A program made the position numbers and the translations under genes. A stretch of 64,000 nt of DNA from Sphingomonas lycopersici (GTDB lineage Bacteria; Pseudomonadota; Alphaproteobacteria; Sphingomonadales; Sphingomonadaceae). The notes under the pieces were generated by a model that was given only the letters and a program-made list of their open reading frames with translations, had not been told where the DNA came from and did no database searches. Below are positions 32,099 through 40,962 of this stretch, one piece after another. The number at the start of each line of letters is the position of its first letter. The first letter of the stretch is position 1. The stretch is taken from positions 105,560 through 169,559 of the forward strand of contig NZ_JANFAU010000009.1 of the NCBI RefSeq assembly GCF_026130605.1, given 5' to 3'.

Positions 32099-32969
32099 GA
32101 GAAATCCCCAGTCTCTCAGCCAATGGAAGCGGAAGCGTAATCATCGATTCAGCGCGTAGCAGCGTGACGAAATGTTCTTCGTCCAGCAATTTCTTCAAGG
32201 CATTGACGATGAAAATAAGCCGGCCTTGGGTCAGCGCTGCCTTCTTTACCATTGCTTTCTGACGGTTGACCTCCCGTTGATAAATACGAACCATGGAAGC
32301 GGCTGTAGGCTTGCTTCCGGGCTTCTGTTTCAACCCGGTAGCGTGGATTCCCTTGCCGAACATATTCCGATTTTCGACAATGCGACGAATGGCGACGATC
32401 TGATTGCCGGGCAGAGCCTTGGTCTCATAGGCCTCGGCCAGAGCGCGCTGGACATCCTCGTCGTTGGCGCGCGCGACCTCAGCGGCGATGGCCGTGGGAA
32501 TGACTCCGCGCTCTACGGCGTCGAGTAGACGCTCCTCTCCATTTTCCAGTAACATGCAGATCGACCACGCATATTCCTGGCTGAATCCCAATTTTTTTCC
32601 GATTTCGCTAGGGGTGTATCCTCGGTCGCGTATGGCCCCGACCTCTCTGATGAGTTCGAGCGGAGTTAAGTTCCGGCGAGCGAGATTCTCGACAAGGCTC
32701 ATGACGTAGCAATCTTCGCGGCTGGCTTCGGTGATCATCGCCGGAATGGAAACCTGACCCAACTTCTGGAACGCTTCCATCCGCCCTTGCCCGCATACGA
32801 GTTCGTACCGCGCACTGTCTGGAATGCGTCGAACTGTTATGGGCCGTTTCAATCCAACGGCCCGGATGCTCTCGACCAGCTCGTCGAAGATCCTTCGGTT
32901 CCTGACGCGCGGATTGAGGATATCGATGCTGCTGATTGGAATCGCCTGGATCTCTGAACTACCAGTCAT
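32091..32969 (-). CDS. ParB/RepB-like protein, first of a pair
   Basis: A 292-aa ParB-like protein with the canonical N-terminal motifs IPISSIDILNPRVRNRR, ELVESIRAVGLKRPITVR, YELVCGQGRMEAF and the box II-like SLVENLARRNLTPLE, followed by a KLGFSQEYAWSICMLL helix-turn-helix. The stop of the serine recombinase overlaps its start by 4 bp and it overlaps the next ParB-like gene by 8 bp, so the three form one translational unit. Confidence 0.8.
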   Translation of the reverse strand: MTGSSEIQAIPISSIDILNPRVRNRRIFDELVESIRAVGLKRPITVRRIPDSARYELVCGQGRMEAFQKLGQVSIPAMITEASREDCYVMSLVENLARRNLTPLELIREVGAIRDRGYTPSEIGKKLGFSQEYAWSICMLLENGEERLLDAVERGVIPTAIAAEVARANDEDVQRALAEAYETKALPGNQIVAIRRIVENRNMFGKGIHATGLKQKPGSKPTAASMVRIYQREVNRQKAMVKKAALTQGRLIFIVNALKKLLDEEHFVTLLRAESMITLPLPLAERLGISHG

Positions 32970-34555
32970 GATACCCTCAGAAGCGAATAGCGGCGGGTAA
33001 GATGGTAGAGCGGGTCGAGGGCTTCGGTCCGATAAGTGTCGATATCGAAGCCATTATCCTCGGAGAGCCGAACGCCTCGGCTCGTACCGATGTCAAGCCA
33101 GGGAAGCAGGTAGTAATCCCGTGGTTGCTTATTATCCGGCGCCAGCCGCACGGCGACGGTGATGTCCGGTTTTAATCCGGAATCCAGCCGAATCTTCCAA
33201 CGGAGTGATCCCCCAGGAGTGACCAGGCACCGCGCCAAAACGATGGAGATCGTCAGCTCCTCGTTCACGGTCAGTAAGTCCGTGCGCGGATCGAACTCCA
33301 CCTTCCCTCCGAGCCGTTCGATTTCGGCTCGTGTCTCCTCCAGAACTTTTGGGTGCATCAGCCGCAGCACCCTATTCGTTTCCACGAAACGATAGTCGCG
33401 TGCGGGGACATAGCCGATCAACCGATAGGCCCGCATCAGGCTGCCGAAGCGATGGCGATATGCTGCGCTAGAGGGCATCTCCTCCATCTCGTCGATGATC
33501 ATGCCCGAGAGCGCGCCGCGGCTAACCAGCAGATCGTTCAGGAGGGAGAGGAGTTCGTCGTCACTGAACCGTCGCGCACGTTCAGTCAGAATCCGCTGGG
33601 CCGCGATAAAAATGTCTGGATCGACGATCGCATCGAAGGCTCCGTCACCCCTCACCCATTCCTTAGGCTCGTTAGCCTTCGGCTTCTGCTTCAGTTTGGC
33701 CGAGACGCGATTGTAGATGTTGTTGCCGATATACTTTTCGTTGGTGAGAATTTGCCGGACAACCGCACGATTCCAAGATCGATCGAGGTCCGTTCGCAGA
33801 CTCTCGCGGTTCAGAATTTCAGCGATTTCCCGTTCTGACCGGTGTTCGACCACAAAGAGCGCATAGATGCGCTGGACCGTGGCCACCTCCTCCGGCGGCC
33901 CTGGCACCAAGATGACACGATCCGTCTGGAGACTCTTGTGCTCGCCTCGGGCAAGCGGCGCCTTCATCTCGTTGCGCTCATTGACCAGATGCCGACGCAG
34001 GCCGTAGCCGGCATGGCCGCCTTGACGATAACCCAGCGTGATGAGACGACACTGCCCTTTGAACACCTTGGCAGACAGGTCCCGGCTGTATTCACCCGCC
34101 ATCATGCGCTTGACGGTCTTCATCATATTGGCCTGGAAGCTACCGTCGTTGTCGAATTGTTCGGCGCAATAGTGGACTTGAATACCACGCTCGCGGCAGA
34201 TGAATTCATAATGGGCGCTCTCGTCAGCGTCCTGAAACCGACCCCATCGCGAGATGTCGTAGACGAGGATGTGCTCGAAGTCGGCCGCTCCCGATAGCAC
34301 ATCTTGGATCAGCCGTTGGAGGGCATCGCGCCCAGCGATATCGAGACCGCTACGCCCTTCATCAGCATATGTACGGACGACTCTGAGGCCCTTCTCGTCG
34401 GCATATAAGGCGATGATGTCTGCCTGATTTTCGGTGGAATATTTCTGGTGATCCGTGGACATGCGGACATATTGCGCCGCGCGCTTCCCCGCCTCTTCTT
34501 CCTGCTGGCTGCTCTTCTTCACCAGGCCCCTCACCAGTCGCGGGGCTAGCCCCAT
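32966..34555 (-). CDS. Large serine recombinase (resolvase/invertase family)
   Basis: A 529-aa site-specific recombinase. The N-terminal resolvase domain has AAQYVRMSTDHQKYSTENQ with predicted nucleophile Ser33, then TYADEGRSGLDIAGRDALQ and the ISRWGRFQD motif. A recombinase domain (GYRQGGHAGYGLRR, LTNEKYIGNNIYN) follows from about residue 180. The last 150 residues are unusual and contain no clear coiled-coil motif. It heads an operon with two ParB-like genes and is divergent from a small HTH gene. It may excise, integrate or invert this element. Confidence 0.88.
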   Translation of the reverse strand: MGLAPRLVRGLVKKSSQQEEEAGKRAAQYVRMSTDHQKYSTENQADIIALYADEKGLRVVRTYADEGRSGLDIAGRDALQRLIQDVLSGAADFEHILVYDISRWGRFQDADESAHYEFICRERGIQVHYCAEQFDNDGSFQANMMKTVKRMMAGEYSRDLSAKVFKGQCRLITLGYRQGGHAGYGLRRHLVNERNEMKAPLARGEHKSLQTDRVILVPGPPEEVATVQRIYALFVVEHRSEREIAEILNRESLRTDLDRSWNRAVVRQILTNEKYIGNNIYNRVSAKLKQKPKANEPKEWVRGDGAFDAIVDPDIFIAAQRILTERARRFSDDELLSLLNDLLVSRGALSGMIIDEMEEMPSSAAYRHRFGSLMRAYRLIGYVPARDYRFVETNRVLRLMHPKVLEETRAEIERLGGKVEFDPRTDLLTVNEELTISIVLARCLVTPGGSLRWKIRLDSGLKPDITVAVRLAPDNKQPRDYYLLPWLDIGTSRGVRLSEDNGFDIDTYRTEALDPLYHLTRRYSLLRVS

Positions 34556-34595
34556 GATATGATGAACCCACTTCTTCTATGGTTGGGAGGGGCGC

Positions 34596-34997
34596 ATGTC
34601 GTTTTCGAAAAAGGAGCGAAAGTTTCGCGCCGAACAGGGAAATATTTTTCCGGAATCAGGTGAACCGGTCCCTTTCGTCGTTGCGATAGCCGGTGCGCTA
34701 AGGGCGGAATTCGGGAATACGCCGAGCAAGATCAAGGTCGTCGCGCGGCTGATCGGAAGCAACGAACGGACGGTCAAAAACTGGTTCAGTGGCCGTAACG
34801 GTCCCAACGCCGAGTGTCTGGTAGAATTGATGCGGCACTCAGACGTCCTGCTGCAATTGGTGCTTTGCCGATCAGGCCACGAGGAGTTGGTGAAAGCGCT
34901 GCAGATGGCCGCAGCGCGCGAGCAGTTGCGATCGGCGATCCGCACCTTGAACGACCTCTTTGGATCCGATCCTCACGAACCAGATGGTCCCACTTAG
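34596..34997 (+). CDS. HTH-domain protein, likely regulator of the recombinase module
   Basis: A 133-aa protein with a central helix-turn-helix (KVVARLIGSNERTVKNWFSG then RNGPNAECLVELMRH) resembling an XRE-like fold. GGGAGGGG precedes ATG34596. Only 40 bp separate it from the divergent recombinase start, so it is well placed to control both promoters. Its precise family is not recognised. Confidence 0.65.
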   Translation: MSFSKKERKFRAEQGNIFPESGEPVPFVVAIAGALRAEFGNTPSKIKVVARLIGSNERTVKNWFSGRNGPNAECLVELMRHSDVLLQLVLCRSGHEELVKALQMAAAREQLRSAIRTLNDLFGSDPHEPDGPT

Positions 34998-35121
34998 ATT
35001 GGTCCCGGGTGGCGGAAGGGGACCGTAACTCGTCGCGCGCCATCGGACTAGCGAACGACGGCTTCGTCCCAGCCAAAAGCCGTTCGGCAGCTTCCGGCGA
35101 TGCGCCGGCGGACCCGAATCG

Positions 35122-35187
35122 GACCGGCGGTTCTCGGGAAAAGCATTTGAGCTCGGGAACGACCGAAATGAGGCGCTTTGTTGTCGA
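35122..35187. repeat. Dispersed repeat copy in a gene-free gap (34998-35522)
   Basis: GGTTCTCGGGAAAAGC ... TCGGGAACGACCGAAATG ... GCGCTTTGTTGTC follows the same order of blocks as sequences at 36647-36710 and 52216-52280. The rest of the 525-bp gap between the HTH gene and the PEP-CTERM-type gene holds only short open frames without support. Confidence 0.45.
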
Positions 35188-35522
35188 ACGCGTGGGCCTT
35201 GTGGTACCAGCTGATGACGACTCGTGCTTCGCCGTTCGCTGCTCTGCCCGCGCTTCACACAAGGCGTCTTTCGCGCGCCGTCGCCGACGAGGACGCCTTG
35301 AAAGGAGCGTGGCAGAAAGTCAGCGCTTGTCCCGACTTCATCGTCGACCCGGAGCCAGGCCCAACTGTCCGGGATCGGCCACGCGTCACCTTCTGGTCCT
35401 CGTTCCCGGTGGCATCCGGCTGGAATTCGCTACCATATGCAGTTGACGCCGGGGACGGGACAGCACCGGAACCCGTCTGACCAAGCTGACGTCCAAAGAT
35501 CAACCCTTGGATCAACGCCGAG

Positions 35523-36272
35523 TCACGCCGTCAACCTTTTTTCCGTGACGCGCAGTTTAGCTCGACGTTGGCGCGTCGCGGCCGCAATAGCGCCAAACCC
35601 CATGATCATCAGTGTCCAGGTTGCGGGCTCTGGGACGCTCGCCAAAGAAATATCAGTTACATTGCCATGCACTTCAGCGAAATACCCCGTGTCATAGTTA
35701 CGCAAGGAATAAGAGATCCCTTTTGATCCGAACTTGCTATACGGCTGGATGTCAGAAATCAGGATGTTGACGCGAGCCGTGCCTGTATAGTCGAAAGCCT
35801 GAGCGGAAATTGCTTCAAATATTGTTCCCTGACCAATGGAAAAAGGGAACTCTTTCGAAGATCCTACATAGAAATTGTGGAATCCAAATACCTGCCCGTC
35901 CACCACTCGGCTTCCAGAGACAGTGTCGTTGAAAAACTGCGCCCATGACCTGAGATTCAAACCTGCACTCAAGGTAGTCGAGTAGGAACCGGCCCGGAAC
36001 AAAATGGTGGCACCGGGGAGGTCATAGATACTCGTGGTTGGGTCGGGCACCCCGACCTGGTCTGGCTGCGCGACGGCAGGATCAAATCTAGCGGTCAGCG
36101 TATATGTATCACCAAGAGCAATCAGCTCGCTTGGCGCGCTGGCTGGTTGGCCGCGCTGAACCGCCCCGATGTAATTGATGTGGCCCGTAACGGTAAGCAC
36201 CTGAACCGCCGCGTCCGCCGAGACTGGAAACAGGACGGCAGCCGTGACCGCGAGCAATTCATGCATTCTCAT
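35523..36272 (-). CDS. PEP-CTERM-type exported protein
   Basis: A 249-aa secreted protein. A signal peptide (MRMHELLAVTAAVLFPVSADA) precedes a beta-rich domain of unknown function (VQVLTVTGHINYIG, TYTLTARFDP). The C-terminal sorting tail is VPEPATWTLMIMGFG, followed by Arg-rich residues, like the PEPxxWA-CTERM signals of sphingomonads but with Thr after Trp. It should be processed by exosortase and possibly surface-anchored. The start at 36272 has GGGGAG 6 bases upstream. It lies inside the mobile region but is a cell-envelope gene, with base composition lower in GC than the flanking chromosome. Confidence 0.8.
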   Translation of the reverse strand: MRMHELLAVTAAVLFPVSADAAVQVLTVTGHINYIGAVQRGQPASAPSELIALGDTYTLTARFDPAVAQPDQVGVPDPTTSIYDLPGATILFRAGSYSTTLSAGLNLRSWAQFFNDTVSGSRVVDGQVFGFHNFYVGSSKEFPFSIGQGTIFEAISAQAFDYTGTARVNILISDIQPYSKFGSKGISYSLRNYDTGYFAEVHGNVTDISLASVPEPATWTLMIMGFGAIAAATRQRRAKLRVTEKRLTA

Positions 36273-36752
36273 ATTGAGCTCCCCGTTTGTCGCTCGCGTA
36301 GGAACGCTCGTGCTTAACGTCAAGTTCATCTATGTTTCATTTTGGAACGACCGGGTGGGCAAGCTGTCAACAGATCAACGCAGGGCTGAGCGCCACACCT
36401 GCGATGCTGGGGCGCAGCCCGATGAATGACTGTTGCCCAACGGATGAACGGGGAGGTTTGAACGGCAGCGGATGAGCTTCGGGAAATTGTTAACGATAGC
36501 GAACCGGCTCATTGAGCCGAGCAGCGGCTAAGGTCACGATCCAGTTGTCACGTGATAGCGGCTATGCGATTTCCTCCCCCGAAAGATACCATTCAGCGCA
36601 CCACCTGCGCCGGGCGCTATCGATCTCCTCTCGCATCAAAAAAACAGACTGCCCGGTTTCGGGAAACGGAATCGCGCGCCGGAACGGCGGCAAGTGGGCG
36701 CGTTGCCGTCTTCTGTGAGGGCGGCCCCTCCGGCGTCGGAAGGGCCGCAAAG
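36273..36752. repeat. Gene-free gap containing a dispersed repeat (36647-36710)
   Basis: At 36647-36710 the order is GACTGCCCGGTTTCGGGAA ... CGGAACGGCGGCAA ... GGGCGCGTTGCCGTC. The same blocks recur at 52216-52280 with few changes. The remainder of the gap has no supported gene. Confidence 0.55.
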
Positions 36753-37364
36753 TCAGATTTCAGTCCGCTCAGCGAGCATCAAGGCATCCTCGATGTCAAC
36801 GCCGAGGTACCTGACGGTGTTCTCGATCTTCGTATGCCCGAGCAATATCTGGATCGCCCGCAGGTTCCCAGTGGCCTTGTAGATCATTGATGCCTTCGTC
36901 CGACGCAGCGAGTGCGTGCCATAATCGGCGCACCGGAGTCCGATGGCGGTGACCCACTCGTCTACGAGCCGGGCATATTGCCTGGTGCTGATGTGACCGG
37001 TGCGATTAATCCGGCTAGGGAATGCAAAATCGTCGATCGCTCCGCCGCGCCGTTCCAGCCACGCCAGGAGGCTTCCCCGGACATCGGCGGTCAGCTCGAA
37101 TTGAACGGGACGACCGGTCTTCTGCTGTATGACCATCGCCCGCGTTCTGATCTCCACACCAGAGACCAGATCAGCGATCTTGATTTTGACCAGGTCGCAG
37201 CCGCGCAGCTTGCTGTCGATTGCCAAGTCGAAAAGCGCCCGATCGCGAAGGCGCCCCTCCCGGTCCAGGAAGAAGCGAACCGCCCAAATCTGCTTCTGTG
37301 TCAGCGGGCGTTTGCTGCCCACCGTTTTGCCCTTTCCATGCAGCTCGCAACTGCATGGGGTCAT
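36753..37364 (-). CDS. Short tyrosine recombinase/integrase
   Basis: A 203-aa tyrosine recombinase catalytic domain with the full active site: Arg54 (SKLRGCDL), Lys82, His151 and Arg154 (HSLRRTKAS), His177 (LLGHTKI) and nucleophile Tyr186 (TVRYLGV). It lacks the N-terminal core-binding domain of phage-type integrases, as in a group of short alphaproteobacterial integrases. It stands at the right edge of the island, facing inward, which fits a role in integration or excision. Confidence 0.85.
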   Translation of the reverse strand: MTPCSCELHGKGKTVGSKRPLTQKQIWAVRFFLDREGRLRDRALFDLAIDSKLRGCDLVKIKIADLVSGVEIRTRAMVIQQKTGRPVQFELTADVRGSLLAWLERRGGAIDDFAFPSRINRTGHISTRQYARLVDEWVTAIGLRCADYGTHSLRRTKASMIYKATGNLRAIQILLGHTKIENTVRYLGVDIEDALMLAERTEI

Positions 37365-37702
37365 ATTGTGAATGTCCCATCATCCTTCTCCACGGCCCCG
37401 ATTGGCCATCGAGTGAACGCGGTGAAGTCGATTGGCTTGGCGCGGGGCGATGGCTTCCGCGCCGTCTCAAGCCAATCAGAACCAATATGGTACAATCTCT
37501 TAGCCGCCGGGCAGAAGTCGCCCCAGTTTTGGTCATCCCCGGTGTCTAATGCATTACCCGGGCCCCGTCGTTGACGACACGCGTATGTGAGCTCGGTCGT
37601 ATGCAATCGGATCTCGCCTGACCTCCAGTCACATTGTTTCGTGCGCAATCGGTCAATACAGCCACTGGCCCGATCGCCCGCGCCGCTGTACGGCGACGGA
37701 TC
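37365..37702. other. Island-nitrate locus junction, no gene seen
   Basis: About 338 bp between the integrase and nasT. No supported gene and no copy of the left-side tRNA-like sequence is visible here. Confidence 0.4.
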
Positions 37703-38284
37703 GTGAAGATCGCCATCATCGATACCAGCACGACGCGCGCGGCGATCATCCATGATGGCCTGCGCGATGCTGGCCTGACCGATGTCGCGCTGATCGATCC
37801 CGCCGGGCCGCTGGTCGCGCAGATCGAGGCGGCGGCGCCCGAGGTGGTGCTGATCAACCTCGAAAATCCCAGCCGCGATATGCTCGAGGATTTCTTCGCC
37901 GTGTCGCGCGCGCTCGCACGCCCGATCGCGATGTTCGTCGACCAGTCCGATGCCGATGCGACGATGGCGGCGATCGACGCGGGGGTCTCGGCCTATGTCG
38001 TCGATGGCCTGTCCAAACAGCGCATCAAGCCGGTACTCGACGTAGCGATCCGGCGTTTCGCCGCCTTCTCGCGGCTGCAAGCCGAGCTGGCCGAGGCGAA
38101 GAACGCGCTGGCCGATCGCCAGACGATCGATCGCGCCAAGGCGATCCTGATGAAGCGCCGCGGACTCGATGAGCCGGCGGCCTACGCCTTGCTGCGCGGG
38201 CATGCGATGAAGTCCAATCGCCGCATCGCCGAGGTGGCCGAGGCGATCGTGACCAGCGACGCGCTGATGGGAGATTTGCCGTGA
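37703..38284 (+). CDS. nasT: ANTAR-domain antitermination regulator NasT
   Basis: A 193-aa response-regulator-like protein. The receiver-type N-terminus is VKIAIIDTSTTRAAIIHDGL, with LINLENPSRDML in place of a normal phospho-acceptor site. The C-terminal ANTAR RNA-binding domain has ALADRQTIDRAKAILMKRRG, then EPAAYALLRGHAM. NasT binds paired hexaloop hairpins in nitrate-gene leaders and prevents termination. The GTG37703 start begins the conserved strand; a TTG at 37634 is the alternative. Its stop overlaps nasS (GTGA). A matching leader lies upstream of the transporter gene. Confidence 0.88.
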   Translation: MKIAIIDTSTTRAAIIHDGLRDAGLTDVALIDPAGPLVAQIEAAAPEVVLINLENPSRDMLEDFFAVSRALARPIAMFVDQSDADATMAAIDAGVSAYVVDGLSKQRIKPVLDVAIRRFAAFSRLQAELAEAKNALADRQTIDRAKAILMKRRGLDEPAAYALLRGHAMKSNRRIAEVAEAIVTSDALMGDLP

Positions 38285-39492
38285 GCGCCGAGGCTTTCCG
38301 TATCGGCTTCGTGCCGCTGGTCGATGCCGCGCTACCGATCCTTGCGCACGAACTCGGTTTCGCCGCGCGCGAAGGCGTCGCGATCGATCTCGTCCGCGAC
38401 GTCACCTGGGCGACGGTGCGCGATCGCCTGCTTTACGGCCATACCGATGCCGCGCACCTCGTCGCCCCGCTGGCGATCGCGACGACGCTCGGGCGCGATC
38501 GGCCGGCGGTGCCGCTCGTGGTACCGTTCGTGCTCGGGCTCAACGGCAATGCGGTCACCTTCTCGACCGCGCTCGGCGCGGCGTGCAGGCTCGGCGATGC
38601 GCTCGGCGATCCGATCGCGCTCGGCGCTGCGCTCAAAACGGTCGCTACCGAACGCGTCGCAGCCGGGCGCCCGCTGCGCTTCGGGGTGGTGCATCGCTAT
38701 TCGAGCCACAATTACATGCTGCGCTACTGGCTCGCCGGGGTCGGCATCCGCCCCGACGACGATGTCGAGATCGTCGTGACCAGCCCGACCTTTGCCGCGG
38801 ATGCGCTCGCCGCCGGCGAGGTCGACGGCATCTGCGTCGGCGAGCCTTGGAACTCGATCGCGGTCGATCGCGGTGTCGGGCGGATCGGGCTTGCCACCGC
38901 GCAGATCTGGCGGCGCGGGGTGGAAAAGGTGCTCGCACTCAAGGCCGAGACCGCCGCCGCGCGGCCCGAGGCGGTTGCGGCACTGCTCCGCGCACTCCAC
39001 GCCGCGGCGGCGCATTTCGTTGCGCCCGACACGGCGGCGGAAAGCGCCGCGATCCTCGCCCGCCCCGCCTATCTCGACGCACCGGTCGACGCGATCCTGC
39101 GCGCGATCACCGATCGTATCCGCGTCGTCCCCGGCGGCGAGCCGGTGCATTATCCCGATTTCATGTTCCAATATCGCGAAGCGGCGAACTTTCCCTGGCG
39201 CAGCCAGGCGGCGTGGCTCTACACGCAGATGCAGCGCTGGGATCGTCGTCCGTTCGACCCGGCCGAGGCGGCAGCCGCAGCGGGAACCTTCCGTCCCGAT
39301 CTGTACCGCGCCGCTCTCGCTGGCTCCGGCGCGCCGCTCCCGGGCGCGAGCGCCAAATTGGAGGGTGCGCTCGGCGCTCCGATCGGTGCCGGATCGACGC
39401 AAGGCAGGCTGGTGTTGGGCAGCGACCGCTTCTTCGACGGCCGTGCCTTCGATCCCGACGACGCGCAAGGGTATCTCGCCGCGCTCCCCTGA
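38281..39492 (+). CDS. nasS: Nitrate sensor NasS (NrtA-like)
   Basis: A 403-aa nitrate/nitrite-binding protein of the NrtA/CmpA family: RIGFVPLVDAALPILAHELG, GVHRYSSHNYMLRYWLAG-like binding region, GEVDGICVGEPWNSIA. It has no signal peptide, unlike transporter NrtA, which fits the cytoplasmic sensor NasS that holds NasT until nitrate or nitrite binds. GTG38281 overlaps the nasT stop, so the two are made in fixed proportion. Confidence 0.87.
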   Translation: MSAEAFRIGFVPLVDAALPILAHELGFAAREGVAIDLVRDVTWATVRDRLLYGHTDAAHLVAPLAIATTLGRDRPAVPLVVPFVLGLNGNAVTFSTALGAACRLGDALGDPIALGAALKTVATERVAAGRPLRFGVVHRYSSHNYMLRYWLAGVGIRPDDDVEIVVTSPTFAADALAAGEVDGICVGEPWNSIAVDRGVGRIGLATAQIWRRGVEKVLALKAETAAARPEAVAALLRALHAAAAHFVAPDTAAESAAILARPAYLDAPVDAILRAITDRIRVVPGGEPVHYPDFMFQYREAANFPWRSQAAWLYTQMQRWDRRPFDPAEAAAAAGTFRPDLYRAALAGSGAPLPGASAKLEGALGAPIGAGSTQGRLVLGSDRFFDGRAFDPDDAQGYLAALP

Positions 39493-39554
39493 CGTTCTTG
39501 CTGCATGTGCGAAAAGCACTTGTGCGCCGCACCCGAATCATGCAGGTTGAGCAT

Positions 39555-39668
39555 GTTCGGCAATGATGCCGGGCACGAGATAGCAGCGATCCGCCTCTCC
39601 AACGCCGGGGAAGCGCGCTGACGGAAGCGGGCAGCAGCCCGTATCCGTAACCGAGGCAACGAAGCCGC
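39555..39668 (+). promoter_or_regulatory. Candidate ANTAR leader: two hexaloop hairpins
   Basis: Hairpin P1 (39555-39574) has a 7-bp stem (GTTCGGC/GCCGGGC, with G-U pairs) and loop AATGAT. Hairpin P2 (about 39653-39668) has loop AACGAA closed by GGC/GCC. Both loops have A at position 1 and G at position 4, the rule for ANTAR-bound hairpins. P2 uses the first bases of the terminator 5' arm, so the two structures are mutually exclusive. The 78-nt gap between P1 and P2 is longer than I would expect and holds other small hairpins. Confidence 0.6.
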
Positions 39669-39710
39669 CAGGACGCACCCGAAAAGGGTCGCCGTCCTGG
39701 CGGCTTTTTT
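39664..39710 (+). terminator. Intrinsic terminator in the nitrate operon leader
   Basis: Perfect 12-bp stem GCCGCCAGGACG / CGTCCTGGCGGC (39664-39675 with 39693-39704), an inner ACCC/GGGT extension, then TTTTTT. It ends only 16 bp before the transporter ATG, so it can only make sense as a regulated attenuator, presumably released by NasT. Confidence 0.9.
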
Positions 39711-39726
39711 ATTGGGCGAACGACCA

Positions 39727-40962
39727 ATGGCGACGTTCTGGGACGAGACGACCGACCGCAAAAGTACCGGGTTCTGGCAAAGCGGGCATCGCCCGACGCT
39801 GATCGCCGCTTTGCTCTATTTCGACCTTGCATTCATGGTGTGGGTGCTGCTCGGCCCGCTTGCACCCGACATCGCGCGGACCCTGGGGCTGACCCCGGCC
39901 GAAAAGGGTCTGATGGTCGCGGTGCCGACGCTCGCCGGCGCAATCCTCCGCGTCGTCAACGGCGTACTGGTCGATCGCATCGGGCCGAAGCGTGCGGGCA
40001 CGATCAGCCAGGCGATCGTCATCCTCGGGCTGTTCGCCGCCTGGGCGCTGGGGGTGAAAAGCTTCGCCGGGACGCTCGCGCTCGGTGTGGTGCTGGGGTT
40101 CGCCGGTGCGTCGTTCGCGATCGCGCTGCCGCTTGCCAGCCGCTGGTATCCGCCCGAGCATCAGGGCAAGGCGATGGGCCTGGCGGGCATGGGCAATTCT
40201 GGGACGGTGCTCGCCGCTTTGTTCGCCCCGACGCTCGCGGGGCTCTATGGTTGGAACGCAGTGCTCGGCCTCTGCTGCATCCCGCTCTCGATCGTCCTCG
40301 TGCTCTATCTGCTGCTCGCGAAGGACCCGCCAAGCCAGCCCGCGCCGCGGACCTTCCGCCAGTATCTCGGCCCGCTCGCCAGCGCCGACGCCTGGACGCT
40401 GATGGGCTTCTACACGGTGACCTTCGGCGGGTTCGTCGGCCTCGCCGCCAGCCTGCCGATCTATTTCACCGATCGCTTCGGCATGACCCCGATCCACGCC
40501 GGTTATGCGACCGCCGCCTGCGTGTTCGCCGGCTCGCTGGTGCGCCCGATCGGGGGAACGCTCGCCGACGCGCGGGGCGGAGCCTCGGTATTGGGGATCG
40601 TGCTGCTGGTTGTGGCAGCGGCGCTGCTGGGGGTCAGCATCGCCGCCGGCGAGGGCGCGGTGCTCGCCTGTTTCATCGTCGCGATGCTGGCACTGGGCCT
40701 CGGCAACGGCGCGGTCTTCCAGCTGGTGCCGCTGCGCTTCGCCGACGAGATCGGCGTGATGACCGGGCTGGTCGGGATGGCGGGCGGCGTCGGCGGTTTC
40801 TGCTTCGCCACCTCGCTCGGGCTGTCGCGACAGCTGACCGGCGGTTTTGCCCCCGGCCTCGTCACCTTCGCTGCGCTCGCGCTGGTCGCACTCGGTGTCC
40901 TGGTGGTCGTGACCGACCGGTGGCGCGCGACATGGGGCATCGCCGAGGGAGTGCGGATCTGA
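39727..40962 (+). CDS. nasA: Nitrate/nitrite MFS transporter
   Basis: A 411-aa, 12-helix transporter of the NNP (NarK/NasA) branch of the MFS. The family signature reads GFAGASFAIALPLASRWYPP then EHQGKAMGLAGMGNSGTV, with a second copy-like motif GNGAVFQLVPLRF and MAGGVGGF. ATG39727 is preferred over TTG39712. It directly follows the leader terminator and is the first structural gene of the operon, importing nitrate for assimilation. The stop shares a base with the porin start (TGATG). Confidence 0.92.
   Translation: MATFWDETTDRKSTGFWQSGHRPTLIAALLYFDLAFMVWVLLGPLAPDIARTLGLTPAEKGLMVAVPTLAGAILRVVNGVLVDRIGPKRAGTISQAIVILGLFAAWALGVKSFAGTLALGVVLGFAGASFAIALPLASRWYPPEHQGKAMGLAGMGNSGTVLAALFAPTLAGLYGWNAVLGLCCIPLSIVLVLYLLLAKDPPSQPAPRTFRQYLGPLASADAWTLMGFYTVTFGGFVGLAASLPIYFTDRFGMTPIHAGYATAACVFAGSLVRPIGGTLADARGGASVLGIVLLVVAAALLGVSIAAGEGAVLACFIVAMLALGLGNGAVFQLVPLRFADEIGVMTGLVGMAGGVGGFCFATSLGLSRQLTGGFAPGLVTFAALALVALGVLVVVTDRWRATWGIAEGVRI

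Noticed and set aside
31184..32969. A plasmid or chromosome partition locus
   Set aside because: There are two ParB-like genes but no ParA and no obvious parS cluster; the genes are coupled to a recombinase instead.
34814..35446. A 210-aa plus-strand protein overlapping the HTH gene
   Set aside because: It overlaps the supported HTH gene in another frame and then runs through repeat-like non-coding DNA, with no recognisable domain.
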